62,224 bases of DNA from Candidatus Krumholzibacteriota bacterium (GTDB lineage: Bacteria > Krumholzibacteriota > Krumholzibacteriia > LZORAL124-64-63): assembly GCA_024277025.1 (NCBI GenBank), contig JAJRWA010000229.1, forward strand, positions 1 through 62,224, given 5' to 3'. The notes under the pieces were generated by a model. The model had not been told where the DNA came from and did not search any database. It worked only from the letters and a program-made list of their open reading frames with translations. Each line of letters opens with the position of its first letter. The first letter of the stretch is position 1. Below, piece by piece: positions 54,062-62,224 of the stretch. The position numbers and the translations under genes are program-made.

Positions 54062-55186
54062 CTAGACGAAGCGATCGGCCAGGCGGTGAATCAGGTAGCC
54101 GCTTTCGGCGCGGGCCTGGGCCGCGAAGTCGCCGAAGAAGGCACCGATGGCCTCGAATTCCCGGACGAAACCCGCCTTGTCGTCCTTGCGCACCAACTCG
54201 GCCAACTGCTGGTGATGAGTCAGGAACCGTTCCAACAGTCGCCGGCGTTCCGTGCTGGCGAAAACGATGTCCGCATACAATTCGGCGTTTTGGGCGAAGA
54301 TGCGGCCGGTCATCATCAATTCGGCCCGATAGATGGGACTGCTGAGGGCCAGGATATCGGCCGGGGCCAGGTTCGTCTCCCGCAGGAAAGAGCCGTGCAG
54401 CAGGGCCACGAAGTGGCGCAGGCCCTGGACCTGATCCATGATCCGGTCGTGCTCCGCAGGCACCAGTTCGACCACGCGCAGGCCCCACAGCCGGAACTGG
54501 TCCCGCAACCAGGCGCTGGCGGCGGGCCGGCGGGCCGGGCAGGCCGTGATCAACTGCTTGGAGAGGTTGGCGACATCCGGACCGTGCATGGGGTGCAGGC
54601 ACAGAACCGGCCCGGCGTGGGCCGCGAGCATGGCCGCAGTCGGCCCGGCTTTCAGGCTCGTGAAATCAGCCAGCACCGTGTCGGGGGTCAGATGAGGCCC
54701 GAGCCGGGCGATGACCTGCTCGGTCACCCGGATGGGCACCGTGACGATGACGGCGTCGGCATCGGCGGCCAGTTGGTCGACCTGCTCCCAGTCGCCGGTC
54801 TCCAACGTACGTACGGTGTGGCCGCTGGCGGTGAAGGCGCGACCATAGCACCGGCCGAGCTGTCCGGCGCCGCCGACCAGCAGGATCGTGCGGGACCCGC
54901 CCGGGCACTGGGGAAAGTCCGCGTGTGACTGGCGATCTCGGGAACTGCTCATGATCATCCGCAGGAAGTCCTCGGCCCACCCGGCATCCAGGCCCAGCTC
55001 ACCGGCCGCCCGGCGAAACGCCGCGACCTTGGCCTGCTCGCGCTCGGGCACAAAAACAGGCAGGCCGGCGTCGATCTTGGTCGTCAGGACCTCGGCGGCC
55101 AGGGCGTTGCGTTCCTGCAGCAACTGCAACAGTTTCGCGTCGATGGCGTCGATGCGCCGCCGATGAGCGTCAAGGGGGTTGGGCAC
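54062..55186 (-). CDS. tyrA: Chorismate mutase / prephenate dehydrogenase
   Basis: 374 residues. Residues 1-90 are an AroQ-type chorismate mutase (IDAIDAKLLQLLQERNALAA). From residue 95 a Rossmann domain begins (LLVGGAGQLGRCYGRAFTAS) with the prephenate dehydrogenase helical domain after it (LHPMHGPDVANLSKQLIT; conserved His in the active site). This is the T-protein type of E. coli, making 4-hydroxyphenylpyruvate for tyrosine. It begins 12 bases after the CBM48 gene. The domain order is intact. Confidence 0.93.
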   Translation of the reverse strand: MPNPLDAHRRRIDAIDAKLLQLLQERNALAAEVLTTKIDAGLPVFVPEREQAKVAAFRRAAGELGLDAGWAEDFLRMIMSSSRDRQSHADFPQCPGGSRTILLVGGAGQLGRCYGRAFTASGHTVRTLETGDWEQVDQLAADADAVIVTVPIRVTEQVIARLGPHLTPDTVLADFTSLKAGPTAAMLAAHAGPVLCLHPMHGPDVANLSKQLITACPARRPAASAWLRDQFRLWGLRVVELVPAEHDRIMDQVQGLRHFVALLHGSFLRETNLAPADILALSSPIYRAELMMTGRIFAQNAELYADIVFASTERRRLLERFLTHHQQLAELVRKDDKAGFVREFEAIGAFFGDFAAQARAESGYLIHRLADRFV

Positions 55187-55198
55187 GCGGCGATCCTT

Positions 55199-55507
55199 TC
55201 AAACACAGACCAGGGAGTTCTCCTCGCTGCCCAGACCACTGGGTGCGTAGCCGTCGGCTGCCCAGTCGTTCTCCCACACCTGGCCGTTGATCAGGTAGCG
55301 GAAGGCGTAGTCCTGACCCACGGGCAGGTCCAGGGTCACCTTGTAATCGCCGGATTTCAGCCGGGTCATGGGCGTGGCGGCAGCGTCCCAATCGTTGAAG
55401 TCGCCGACCAGATGGACTGTCGCGTTGCCGGGCGCGGCCGCTGCCGGCAAGCGGAACGTGACTTTGCTCAGGGGGCGGGTCTTGAGATATCTCTTCTGCA
55501 GGCTCAT
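55199..55507 (-). CDS. Standalone CBM48 / glycogen-binding-like domain protein
   Basis: 102 residues from the ATG with AAAGGATG before it. One isoamylase N-terminal/CBM48-type beta domain: VHLVGDFNDWDAAATPM, then KVTLDLPVGQDYAFRYLING and QVWENDW are the family signature, seen in AMPK beta and branching enzymes. Lone domains of this size are common in bacteria, and their partners are unknown. It precedes tyrA on the same strand. Confidence 0.9.
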   Translation of the reverse strand: MSLQKRYLKTRPLSKVTFRLPAAAAPGNATVHLVGDFNDWDAAATPMTRLKSGDYKVTLDLPVGQDYAFRYLINGQVWENDWAADGYAPSGLGSEENSLVCV

Positions 55508-55613
55508 GGCGCATCCTTTCACCGGGCGGTTGCGGCGGGGCGTGACTGGTGCCTAATAATTAAGCCCATCGTCGATGTCCCGCCACAGGTTAGCAGAATC
55601 TTCACCCGCGCTG

Positions 55614-56672
55614 CTAGCAGATACGTGGCAGCTGTTCTCCGACAGGCATGTCAACGACCCGCTCAACGCCCAACGCGGTCCGCAGTGAAACCAGCGCCGG
55701 ATGTTGAGTCACGATCTCGCCGATTCGCACGGCGTCCTTGCCGGCGGGGTGGTCCCGCAGTGCGGCCAGGGCCTGGTCGGCGTGTTCGGCGGGCACCACG
55801 GCCACGAGTTTACCCTCATTGGCCACGTACAGCGGGTCGATCCCCAGAACTTCGCACGCACCCCGGACTGCTGGCCGCACCGGGATCGCCTCGTCGTCCA
55901 GCTTGATCCCCACCTGGGCGGCGCTCGCGAATTCGTTCAGGGTGGTGGCCACGCCGCCACGGGTGGGATCGCGCAGGGCCCGCGTCGCGGGACAGGCCGC
56001 CAGCAACTGGGCGATCAACCCATTCAACGCGGCCGTATCGCTGCGGATCTCGCTGGCAAAACCCAGCTTCTCACGGGTCGTGAGAACCGCCATGCCGTGA
56101 TCAGCCAGCGTACCGGAGACCAGCACGGCGTCGCCGGGCCGGATGTGCCGTGGCGACAGGCTCACGCCGGCCGGGATCACGCCCAGGCCCGAGGTGTTGA
56201 TGAAGATCCGGTCACAACTGCCCTGGTCCACAACCTTGGTGTCGCCCGTGACGATGCGCACGCCGGCGGCCCGGGCGGCAGTTTCCATGGAACACAGGAT
56301 GCGGTGCAGATCGGCCAGGGGCAGACCTTCCTCCAGCACTAGGCCCACACTGAGGGCTTCGACCCGGGCGCCGCTCATGGCCACGTCGTTGACCGTGCCA
56401 TTGACCGCCAGATCGCCGATATCGCCGCCGGGAAAAAAGATCGGGCTGACGACAAAAGTATCGGTCGAAAAGGCGATCCGGCCCGGTGGCAGGTCCAGGA
56501 CGGCCTGGTCTTCGAGCGCAGCCAGCTCCGGGCTGTGAAACCGCGGCAGGATGAGCTTTTCCATCAGGTCCGCGGACAGGCGGCCGCCGGCCCCGTGGGC
56601 CAGTTGTACCGTCTCGTGATCCAGCACGGGCAGCGGACAGCTCAGTCGGGTCGGATCCGGTAACTGGTTCAC
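55614..56672 (-). CDS. hypE: Hydrogenase maturation protein HypE
   Basis: 352 residues from a GTG that overlaps the hypD stop (GTGA). HypE dehydrates the carbamoyl group passed from HypF into cyanide on its C-terminal Cys. The ending PRIC is exactly the modified tail. The AIR-synthase-like body shows [20 protein letters not shown] and [20 protein letters not shown]. Last of the hyp genes in the operon. Confidence 0.95.
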   Translation of the reverse strand: MNQLPDPTRLSCPLPVLDHETVQLAHGAGGRLSADLMEKLILPRFHSPELAALEDQAVLDLPPGRIAFSTDTFVVSPIFFPGGDIGDLAVNGTVNDVAMSGARVEALSVGLVLEEGLPLADLHRILCSMETAARAAGVRIVTGDTKVVDQGSCDRIFINTSGLGVIPAGVSLSPRHIRPGDAVLVSGTLADHGMAVLTTREKLGFASEIRSDTAALNGLIAQLLAACPATRALRDPTRGGVATTLNEFASAAQVGIKLDDEAIPVRPAVRGACEVLGIDPLYVANEGKLVAVVPAEHADQALAALRDHPAGKDAVRIGEIVTQHPALVSLRTALGVERVVDMPVGEQLPRIC

Positions 56673-57763
56673 GACAAACCCTTTCTGGCGTAACGGTAAT
56701 AGGCGGCGCAAGCCCCTTCACCCGAGACCATGGTGGCGCCGAAGGGGGATGTCGGCGTGCAGTCGGTGCCGAAGACCGGGCATTCATCCGGCTTCTTGAG
56801 TCCCTGCAGGATCTGGCCGCTGAGGCAGACGGCCGGTTCGCAGGGTGAGATGTCCGTCACGGCGAATTTTCGTTCGGCGTCGAACTTGGCCAACTGGTCG
56901 CGGATCAGCAGACCGCTGTCCGGAATGACGCCGATGCCACGCCACTTGCGGTCGCCCACCCGGTAGACTTCAGTCATGACCGCGCGGGCGGCGGGGTTGC
57001 CCTGGCGGCGCACGGCCCGCAGGTAGCGGTTGGCCACACCCGGCTTTCCGCTCTCCAGCAGTTGCACGGTCTTCAGGATGCCGTCCAGAATGTCCACGGG
57101 CTCGAAGCCGGTCGGCACGATGGGAACGCCGAAGTCGGCGGCCAGCGGCTCGTACTCTTCCCAGCCCATCACGGCGCACACATGGCCGGCAGCCAGGAAA
57201 CCCTGCACGCGGTTGGTCGGCGCCGAGAGGATTGCGCGCATGGCCGGTGGGACGAGGACGTGACTGGCGAGCTGGCTGTAGTTGGTCACGCCTTCGTGGG
57301 CCGCCTGCCGGAGGGCCAGGGCATTGCCCGGCGCGGTGGTCTCGAAGCCTACGGCCAGAAAAACCACTTCGCGGTCCGGGTTCTGTCGGGCGAGCTCCAG
57401 CGCGTCGAGCGGCGAGTACACCATACGCACATCGCCGCCGCGGCTCTTGACACCGAACAGGTCTTCGCTGCTGCCGGGCACCCGCAGCATATCCCCGAAC
57501 GAGGTGAAAATGACCTCGGGCCTCGCGGCGATGGCCAGGGCCCGGTCGATCGTCTCCAGCGGTGTGACGCAGACCGGGCAGCCGGGTCCGTGGACCAGGG
57601 TGATCTCCGGCGGCAGCAGCTGGTCCAGCCCGTGCCGCATGATGGCGTGGGTCTGCCCCCCGCAGATCTCCATGATGACCCAGGGGCGGGTGACGGCGGC
57701 GTGGATTTCGTCCAGCAGTCGGCGGGCCAGTTCGGGATCACGGAATTCGGCCAGATGCTTCAC
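56669..57763 (-). CDS. hypD: Hydrogenase maturation protein HypD
   Basis: 364 residues. HypD binds a 4Fe-4S cluster and, with HypC, builds the Fe(CN)2CO unit. The motifs are [36 protein letters not shown] and the C-terminal Cys group [18 protein letters not shown] plus [16 protein letters not shown]. Its start overlaps the end of hypF by four bases, and its stop overlaps hypE. Confidence 0.95.
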   Translation of the reverse strand: MKHLAEFRDPELARRLLDEIHAAVTRPWVIMEICGGQTHAIMRHGLDQLLPPEITLVHGPGCPVCVTPLETIDRALAIAARPEVIFTSFGDMLRVPGSSEDLFGVKSRGGDVRMVYSPLDALELARQNPDREVVFLAVGFETTAPGNALALRQAAHEGVTNYSQLASHVLVPPAMRAILSAPTNRVQGFLAAGHVCAVMGWEEYEPLAADFGVPIVPTGFEPVDILDGILKTVQLLESGKPGVANRYLRAVRRQGNPAARAVMTEVYRVGDRKWRGIGVIPDSGLLIRDQLAKFDAERKFAVTDISPCEPAVCLSGQILQGLKKPDECPVFGTDCTPTSPFGATMVSGEGACAAYYRYARKGLS

Positions 57764-60114
57764 GCTCGCTCCTTGGGTTGTGTGGCCTGCCGTGCGGCCG
57801 CAACCGCGGCCTGGCCCAGACTCACGCCGCCATCGCCCGGCGGCACCTGCTCCGGCACCAGGGGCTGCAGGCCGGCGGCACTCAGGCGCTCGACCAGCCC
57901 GCCGAGCAGGACCATGTTCTGGAACACGCCGCCGCTGAGCACGACGTCCGTCAGACCGTTGGCCGCCGCCGCCCAGATCGCCGCCCGGGCCAGAATCTCG
58001 ATCAGCGTGCGGTGGAACATGGCGCTGATCTCGGCCGCCGTCACGCCGGCCAGCCGGGCCGCCCGGACGGCGCGGATCACGGCGGCGACCGGCAGCTGCA
58101 GCGGCGCCTGCCCCGGTGTGTCGCCCAGCCGTTCCGTGAGCTCGCTGACCACGGCCGTAAAGGGCCGGGCATCCTGCACCGCACTGTCCGTGGTGAGGGC
58201 CGAGAACTCGACGGCTGCCTGGGCCTCGTAGGTGGCTTCGGTCCAGGGGCCGACGATTGCGGCCACAGCGTCAAACAGCCGACCACAGCTGCTGGTCAGT
58301 GGCGAGTTGAGGCGCCGGTCGAGCATGGTCAGAACCGCCTCGAGCGGACGGTCGTCCTGGAAGCGGAACTCGCCGGGGTTGTCCCTGAAAAAATCCGGCC
58401 CAAAAGTGTGGTGCAGGTAGCTGACGGCCTGACGCCAGGGCGCCTTGATCGCGGCGTCCCCGCCGGGCAGGGGCACGGGTTCGAAATGACCGACCCGCTG
58501 GAAGTCCCTCCGGCCGCCCACCAGGATCTCGCCGCCCCAGATCGTCCCGTCCAGGCCGTAACCGGTGCCGTCCATGATCAAGCCGACTGCGGGTCACGTC
58601 AGTCGGTGCTCGGCCAGGACAGCCGCCAGATGGGCGTGGTGGTGCTGGACCGGTACCAACTGCAGCTCCGGGTGCAGGCGCTGCTGCTGACGGGCCCACA
58701 CCGTGGCGGTGTAGGCGGGATGCAGGTCGTGGGCCAGGATCCCGGGCCGGCATTCCAGCACGTTCTGCAACGTGGCGGTGGTCTCCCGGAAAAAATCATC
58801 GGCTGACAAATGGCCCAGATCGCCGATGTGGGGACTCAGGAAAGCCCGACCGTCCTTCAGCAGGCAGACGGTGTTCTTCAGCTGAGTGCCCACCGCGAGG
58901 ATCGGGGGGGTGTCGGCCGTGTCCGGCAGAAAGACCGGCACCGGCGCCAGGCCGCGCGCGCGGCGCAGGATGACCGTCCGCCCACCCGCTACCTGCAGCA
59001 CCGAGTCGTCAGCCCGGCGGCGGATCTCGCGGTTGTGCAGCACGTAGGCATCGGCGATAGCGGCCAGCCTGGTTTGGGCTTCGGCGTTGCCCATGCAGAT
59101 GGGCTCCTCGCTGGCGTTGCCGCTGGTCATGACCAGGGCGGTGATCCCGTGCTCGGCCAGGGCGTCCAGCAGCAGGTGGTGCAGCGGCGTGGCCGGCAGC
59201 ATCAGACCCAGTTGGCGGTGCCCGGGAGCGACCTCCGGCGCGATGGCAACTGCGTCCCGGCGTTCGACCAGCACGATCGGCGCGACCGGTGACTGCAGCA
59301 GTTCCTCGGCTCTGGGCGAAAGCACCGCAAGGCGCCGGGCGGCCGCCAGATCAGGCACCATTACGGCCAGTGGTTTGCCGGCCCGGTGTTTGCGCCGGCG
59401 CAGGGTGCGCACGGCCTCCGGCTCATCGGCCCGGACCGCCAGATGAAACCCGCCCAGGCCCCGGATGGCCAGGATGGCGTGACGGGCCAGCGCCTCGGCC
59501 GCCTGGGCCAGCGGGTTGCCCTGGTCAGCAGTGGCGCCCAGGGGACCTTTCAGCCACAGCCGGGGACCACACTCGGCGCAGGCATTGGGTTGGGCGTGAA
59601 AGCGCCGATCGTGCACGTCGTCGTACTCAGCCTGGCAGGCGGGGCACATGGTGAACGGCGCCAGCGAAGTGTGGGGGCGGTCATAGGGAATGCGGTCGAT
59701 GATCGTCCAGCGCGGACCGCAGTTGGTGCAGTTGGTGAAGGCGTAGCCGTGACGGCGGTTCTGCGGGTCGCGGATTTCGCGCAGACAGTCGGTGCAGGTG
59801 GCCACATCCGGTGGGATGAGGGTCCCGGTGCCCGGCGTGTTCTGCGAAGGCCGGATACCAAAGCCCGCCGTACCGGCCGGGAGGATTTCCTCAATGTCCA
59901 CCGCGACGACCTGGGCCAGGGGCGGGGCCTGCTGGTGCAGGCGGCGGGCGAACTCGGTCAAGCCGGCAGCCGGGCCCTCGATCTCGATGACCACGCCCCC
60001 GCTGGTGTTGCACACGTGTCCGGCCAGGCCCAGTTCGTCCGCCGTCTGGACGACAAAGGGGCGGAAACCCACCCCCTGGACGATGCCGTTGACCAGCAGG
60101 CGTTGCCGTCTCAT
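57760..60114 (-). pseudogene. hypF: Carbamoyltransferase HypF interrupted by an in-frame TGA
   Basis: The frame is open for 784 codons except for TGA at 58594-58596 (codon 507). Domains in order: acylphosphatase (LVNGIVQGVGFRPFVVQ), two zinc fingers (CTDC with CTNCG, CPAC with CAECG), YrdC-like (ARHAILAIRGLGGFHLAVRA), then a Kae1-like domain. The break falls just after the metal-binding VQHHHAHLAAVLAEHRLT, before DGTGYGLDGTIWGGEI. A TTG or ATG at 58581/58575 could restart the C-terminal part, so a split two-piece HypF is conceivable. A single base change (CGA or GGA to TGA) or a sequence error is simpler. HypF supplies the CN ligands, so without it [NiFe]-hydrogenases would be inactive. Confidence 0.85.
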
Positions 60115-60893
60115 TGCCGACCGTCCCCAGTCGCGGCCCGCTGTTCGCGCAGCCAGTCGTACCAGTCGGTCAGGCCCTCGCCGGTGGTCGCCGAAACGCG
60201 CCTGAATTCCAGTCGGGGGTTGGCTCGGCGGGCGGCGTCTTCACAGGCGTCCACGTCAAAGTCCACGTAGGGCAGCAGGTCGGTCTTGTTGATCAGGCAG
60301 AGCTTCGCCGCGGCGAACATGGTGGGGTACTTCAGGGGCTTGTCGTCGCCTTCGGTGACGCTGATGATCACGATCTTGGCCGCCTCGCCCAGATCAAACA
60401 GGGCCGGACAGACCAGGTTGCCCACGTTTTCAATCATCAGCACCGAACCCGCTGGCGGGGCCAACTGCTCGCAGGCCCGCCGGATCATTCCGGCATCCAG
60501 ATGGCAGCCCTTGCCGGTGTTGACCTGCAGCACCGGCGCGCCCGTGGCGGCGATCCGGTCGGCGTCGCGCAGGGTCTGCTGGTCGCCCTCGATCACCGTC
60601 AGGGACAGCTCGGTCTTCAGGTCGGTGATCGTCCGTTCCAGCAGCGTGGTCTTGCCCGAGCCCGGCGACGAGACGAGGTTCAGGGCCAGAATCCCGCGGC
60701 CCTCGAACCAGCCCCGATTGCGGGCGGCCAGCAGGTCGTTCTGCTGCAGCACATCCTGCTCGACCTGCAGTTCACGCGAGTGCTGATGCTCATGATCGTG
60801 GTCGTGGTGATGGTGGTGCTCGTGCCCGGCCCCGCCGGGTCGGCGAAAGGTCACGGCTTCGGCGGGTTGGCTGCAGCCACAGGTGTCACACAT
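60111..60893 (-). CDS. hypB: Hydrogenase nickel incorporation GTPase HypB
   Basis: 260 residues from the ATG that gives [17 protein letters not shown] precedes it. GTP-dependent nickel insertion into the hydrogenase large subunit. An N-terminal high-affinity nickel site (C-x2-C-G-C) is followed by a His/Asp run ([15 protein letters not shown]) for nickel storage. The P-loop is [15 protein letters not shown], and [11 protein letters not shown] is the guanine-specificity motif. Overlaps the hypF start by four bases. Confidence 0.95.
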   Translation of the reverse strand: MCDTCGCSQPAEAVTFRRPGGAGHEHHHHHDHDHEHQHSRELQVEQDVLQQNDLLAARNRGWFEGRGILALNLVSSPGSGKTTLLERTITDLKTELSLTVIEGDQQTLRDADRIAATGAPVLQVNTGKGCHLDAGMIRRACEQLAPPAGSVLMIENVGNLVCPALFDLGEAAKIVIISVTEGDDKPLKYPTMFAAAKLCLINKTDLLPYVDFDVDACEDAARRANPRLEFRRVSATTGEGLTDWYDWLREQRAATGDGRQ

Positions 60894-60904
60894 CGGTCTT
60901 CCTC

Positions 60905-61246
60905 TCAGTCCACGTTCAGGCTGCGCACCCGCAGCTCGCGGCCTTGTTTGATTTCCAGCACGCCGTCGTCGCACCGGCGGCAAACCGCCACCAGGGTCTC
61001 GGCGGGGCTGATCCGGCCACAGGCAGGGCACTGGCCCTGACCAGGAATTTCAGCTATGCGCAACTCGGCGTTCGCCGCCAGCGTGTTCCTGCGGGCGGCG
61101 GTGAAACAGAACTGCAGGGCCTCGATCTCGACCCCGGCCAGGGCGCCGACTTCGACGGTGATCGAGTTGATCGCGCGGGCGGCCGCCTCGCGGGCCTGCG
61201 TCTCGGCAATATCCAGGATGCTGATCACCAGCGACATCTCGTGCAT
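60905..61246 (-). CDS. hypA: Hydrogenase nickel incorporation protein HypA
   Basis: 113 residues. [20 protein letters not shown] is the HypA start, with His2 as nickel ligand. The zinc site is [20 protein letters not shown]. It delivers nickel to the hydrogenase together with HypB. The ATG inside the longer open frame is clear from the family start. Confidence 0.95.
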   Translation of the reverse strand: MHEMSLVISILDIAETQAREAAARAINSITVEVGALAGVEIEALQFCFTAARRNTLAANAELRIAEIPGQGQCPACGRISPAETLVAVCRRCDDGVLEIKQGRELRVRSLNVD

Positions 61247-61247
61247 C

Positions 61248-61895
61248 TCACAACCCCAGGAACTGGATGGCCAGGCCGCTGCCCAGGATGGCCAGGCCGG
61301 CCAGGGTGTGGGCGTGGCGTTCCAGCCTGGCCATGGGCAGCAGTCGGACACCGCGCGCCAGCAACAGGACCGTGATCATCATCGTGCCGATCGTGACCAC
61401 CGAGAAAACGCCCGCCACCAGGGCCAGGCCGCCCAGACTGGTCCGGGCCGCCGGGTACATCAGCAGGGGAATCAAGGGCTCGCAGGGCCCGAGCACGAAA
61501 ATGATGAACAAGGCCCACGGCGTGACGCTTGTGCCGCCCGGCGGCGCGTGGGGGTGGGCGTGCGTATGGCCGCGGACGCTGCGGCGCCAGCCCCACACCG
61601 TGTAGACCAGGCCGAAGCTGATCAGCAGCCAGGCCGCCAGGTCGCCGCGCACCCCTTCGACGAATTCCAGGCTGCCCACGGCCCAGCCCAGGCCGATGCC
61701 CAGGGCCCCGAGCACGACCGAACCCAGCACGTGTCCCAACCCGCAGACGGCGGTCACCAGCAGGGTTCGCGGCTCGGACCAGTTGCGGGCGCGGCTGAGC
61801 ACGACAAAGGGCAGGTAATGGTCCGGCCCGGTGATGGTGTGTACGAAGCCGATGGTAGCCGCGGCCAAAACCAGGATACTGATCTCAGAACTCAT
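61248..61895 (-). CDS. Nickel-transporter-like membrane protein (UreH/NicO type)
   Basis: 215 residues with about six membrane helices. Helix one contains GFVHTITGPDHYLPFVVL, resembling the HX5DH motif of UreH/RcnA-type nickel/cobalt transporters. A His-rich cytosolic loop (HTHAHPHAPP) fits metal handling. It stands between hypC and hypA, so nickel supply for the hydrogenase is the most likely role. GGGAGGCGAT precedes the ATG. Confidence 0.78.
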   Translation of the reverse strand: MSSEISILVLAAATIGFVHTITGPDHYLPFVVLSRARNWSEPRTLLVTAVCGLGHVLGSVVLGALGIGLGWAVGSLEFVEGVRGDLAAWLLISFGLVYTVWGWRRSVRGHTHAHPHAPPGGTSVTPWALFIIFVLGPCEPLIPLLMYPAARTSLGGLALVAGVFSVVTIGTMMITVLLLARGVRLLPMARLERHAHTLAGLAILGSGLAIQFLGL

Positions 61896-61918
61896 ATCGC
61901 CTCCCAGGCATACGGTTC

Positions 61919-62167
61919 TCAGGTTTGGTCATTGTCCAATTGGGCGAGTTCGTCCAGTTGGCGCAGGGCCGCCAGCTTCTCGGCCGCGAGCTGCTCATCC
62001 AGGACAGCCAGGGCAAAACCGGCGTGGACCAGAACATAGTCGCCCACCTCGGCTTCCGGGACGTACGCCAGGCAGACCTTGAACTCGGAACCGGAGAAAT
62101 CCACCGTGCCCATGGGCAACTGCTCCATTCTTATCGCCAGGATCCGACCGGGAACGCCGAGGCACAT
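61919..62167 (-). CDS. hypC: Hydrogenase maturation chaperone HypC
   Basis: 82 residues. MCLGVPGRILAIR is the HypC start, with Cys2 the iron/CN-holding residue. VGDYVLVHAGFALAVLDEQLA is the conserved OB-fold core. It carries the Fe(CN)2CO unit from HypD to the large subunit. First hyp gene seen in the operon; AGGCGG lies ahead of the ATG. Confidence 0.95.
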   Translation of the reverse strand: MCLGVPGRILAIRMEQLPMGTVDFSGSEFKVCLAYVPEAEVGDYVLVHAGFALAVLDEQLAAEKLAALRQLDELAQLDNDQT

Positions 62168-62224
62168 CGCAAACCGCCTGGTTCAATTGCCGCCAACTCT
62201 TGTCTAACCAATTTCCCGGTCGGC

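Noticed and set aside
58594-58596. HypF TGA as selenocysteine
   Set aside because: No SECIS-like hairpin at the right distance downstream, and the position is a variable loop in HypF rather than a catalytic Cys.

Overview
This 62.2 kb window is a stretch of GC-rich bacterial chromosome with no phage, insertion sequence, CRISPR array, rRNA or tRNA that I can see. The likely source is an uncultured bacterium of the FCB-like candidate phyla (Krumholzibacteriota/Eisenbacteria-type). That is an inference from the FG-GAP secreted protein with a FlgD-like C-terminal domain, the outer-membrane-type proteins, the sphingolipid genes, and secreted proteins with a shared C-terminal motif. Several genes start with TTG or GTG. 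Zn-binding (Cys-rich) forms of S4, S14 and L36 are present.

Layout. (1) 1-16.4 kb: the end of tuf, then the full S10-spc-alpha ribosomal superoperon on the plus strand (rpsJ to rplQ, with secY, adk, map, infA and rpoA), closed by a strong terminator at 16443-16480. (2) 16.5-23.6 kb: a copper/silver-type efflux locus. A YHS-domain protein and a P-II-like protein lie on the minus strand, divergent from an RND system (cusC-, cusB-, cusA-like). The cusC-like gene is broken by an in-frame TAA. The AT-rich divergent region carries repeated AGAATATTGT elements. (3) 23.7-25.0 kb: a 65-residue peptide gene followed by an LpxL-like acyltransferase, a possible peptide-modification pair. (4) 25.2-31.0 kb: fabH, then an ABC exporter of GldA/GldFG type with a DUF4340 protein. 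(5) 31-44.8 kb: secreted and envelope proteins (M23 peptidase, FG-GAP propeller, beta-barrel, M1-like peptidase, two small secreted proteins sharing a C-terminal W-x-x-[IV]-K-x-L-[YF]-R ending) mixed with add, a TRIC-type channel, metG and an atypical SDR. At 42285-42440, just before an fmdB-type zinc-ribbon gene, lies a very small membrane-protein gene. Its in-frame TGA is followed by a bacterial SECIS-like hairpin, so it is a candidate new selenoprotein. (6) 44.8-49.1 kb, minus strand: spt, a GNAT-like ceramide synthase, a CerR-like reductase and an Aur1-type PAP2 protein, which together look like a bacterial ceramide/phosphosphingolipid operon. (7) 49.2-55.5 kb: AMMECR1 and MEMO proteins, STAS and Nudix proteins, an Mrp-type Fe-S carrier, rho, a chorismate mutase/prephenate dehydrogenase and a lone CBM48 protein. 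(8) 55.6-62.2 kb, minus strand: hypC, a nickel-transporter-like gene, hypA, hypB, hypF, hypD and hypE for [NiFe]-hydrogenase maturation. hypF is interrupted by an in-frame TGA in its Kae1-like domain.

The strongest leads for something undescribed are the candidate selenoprotein, the peptide/acyltransferase pair, the ceramide operon with a built-in terminator, and the two nonsense-interrupted but otherwise intact genes.
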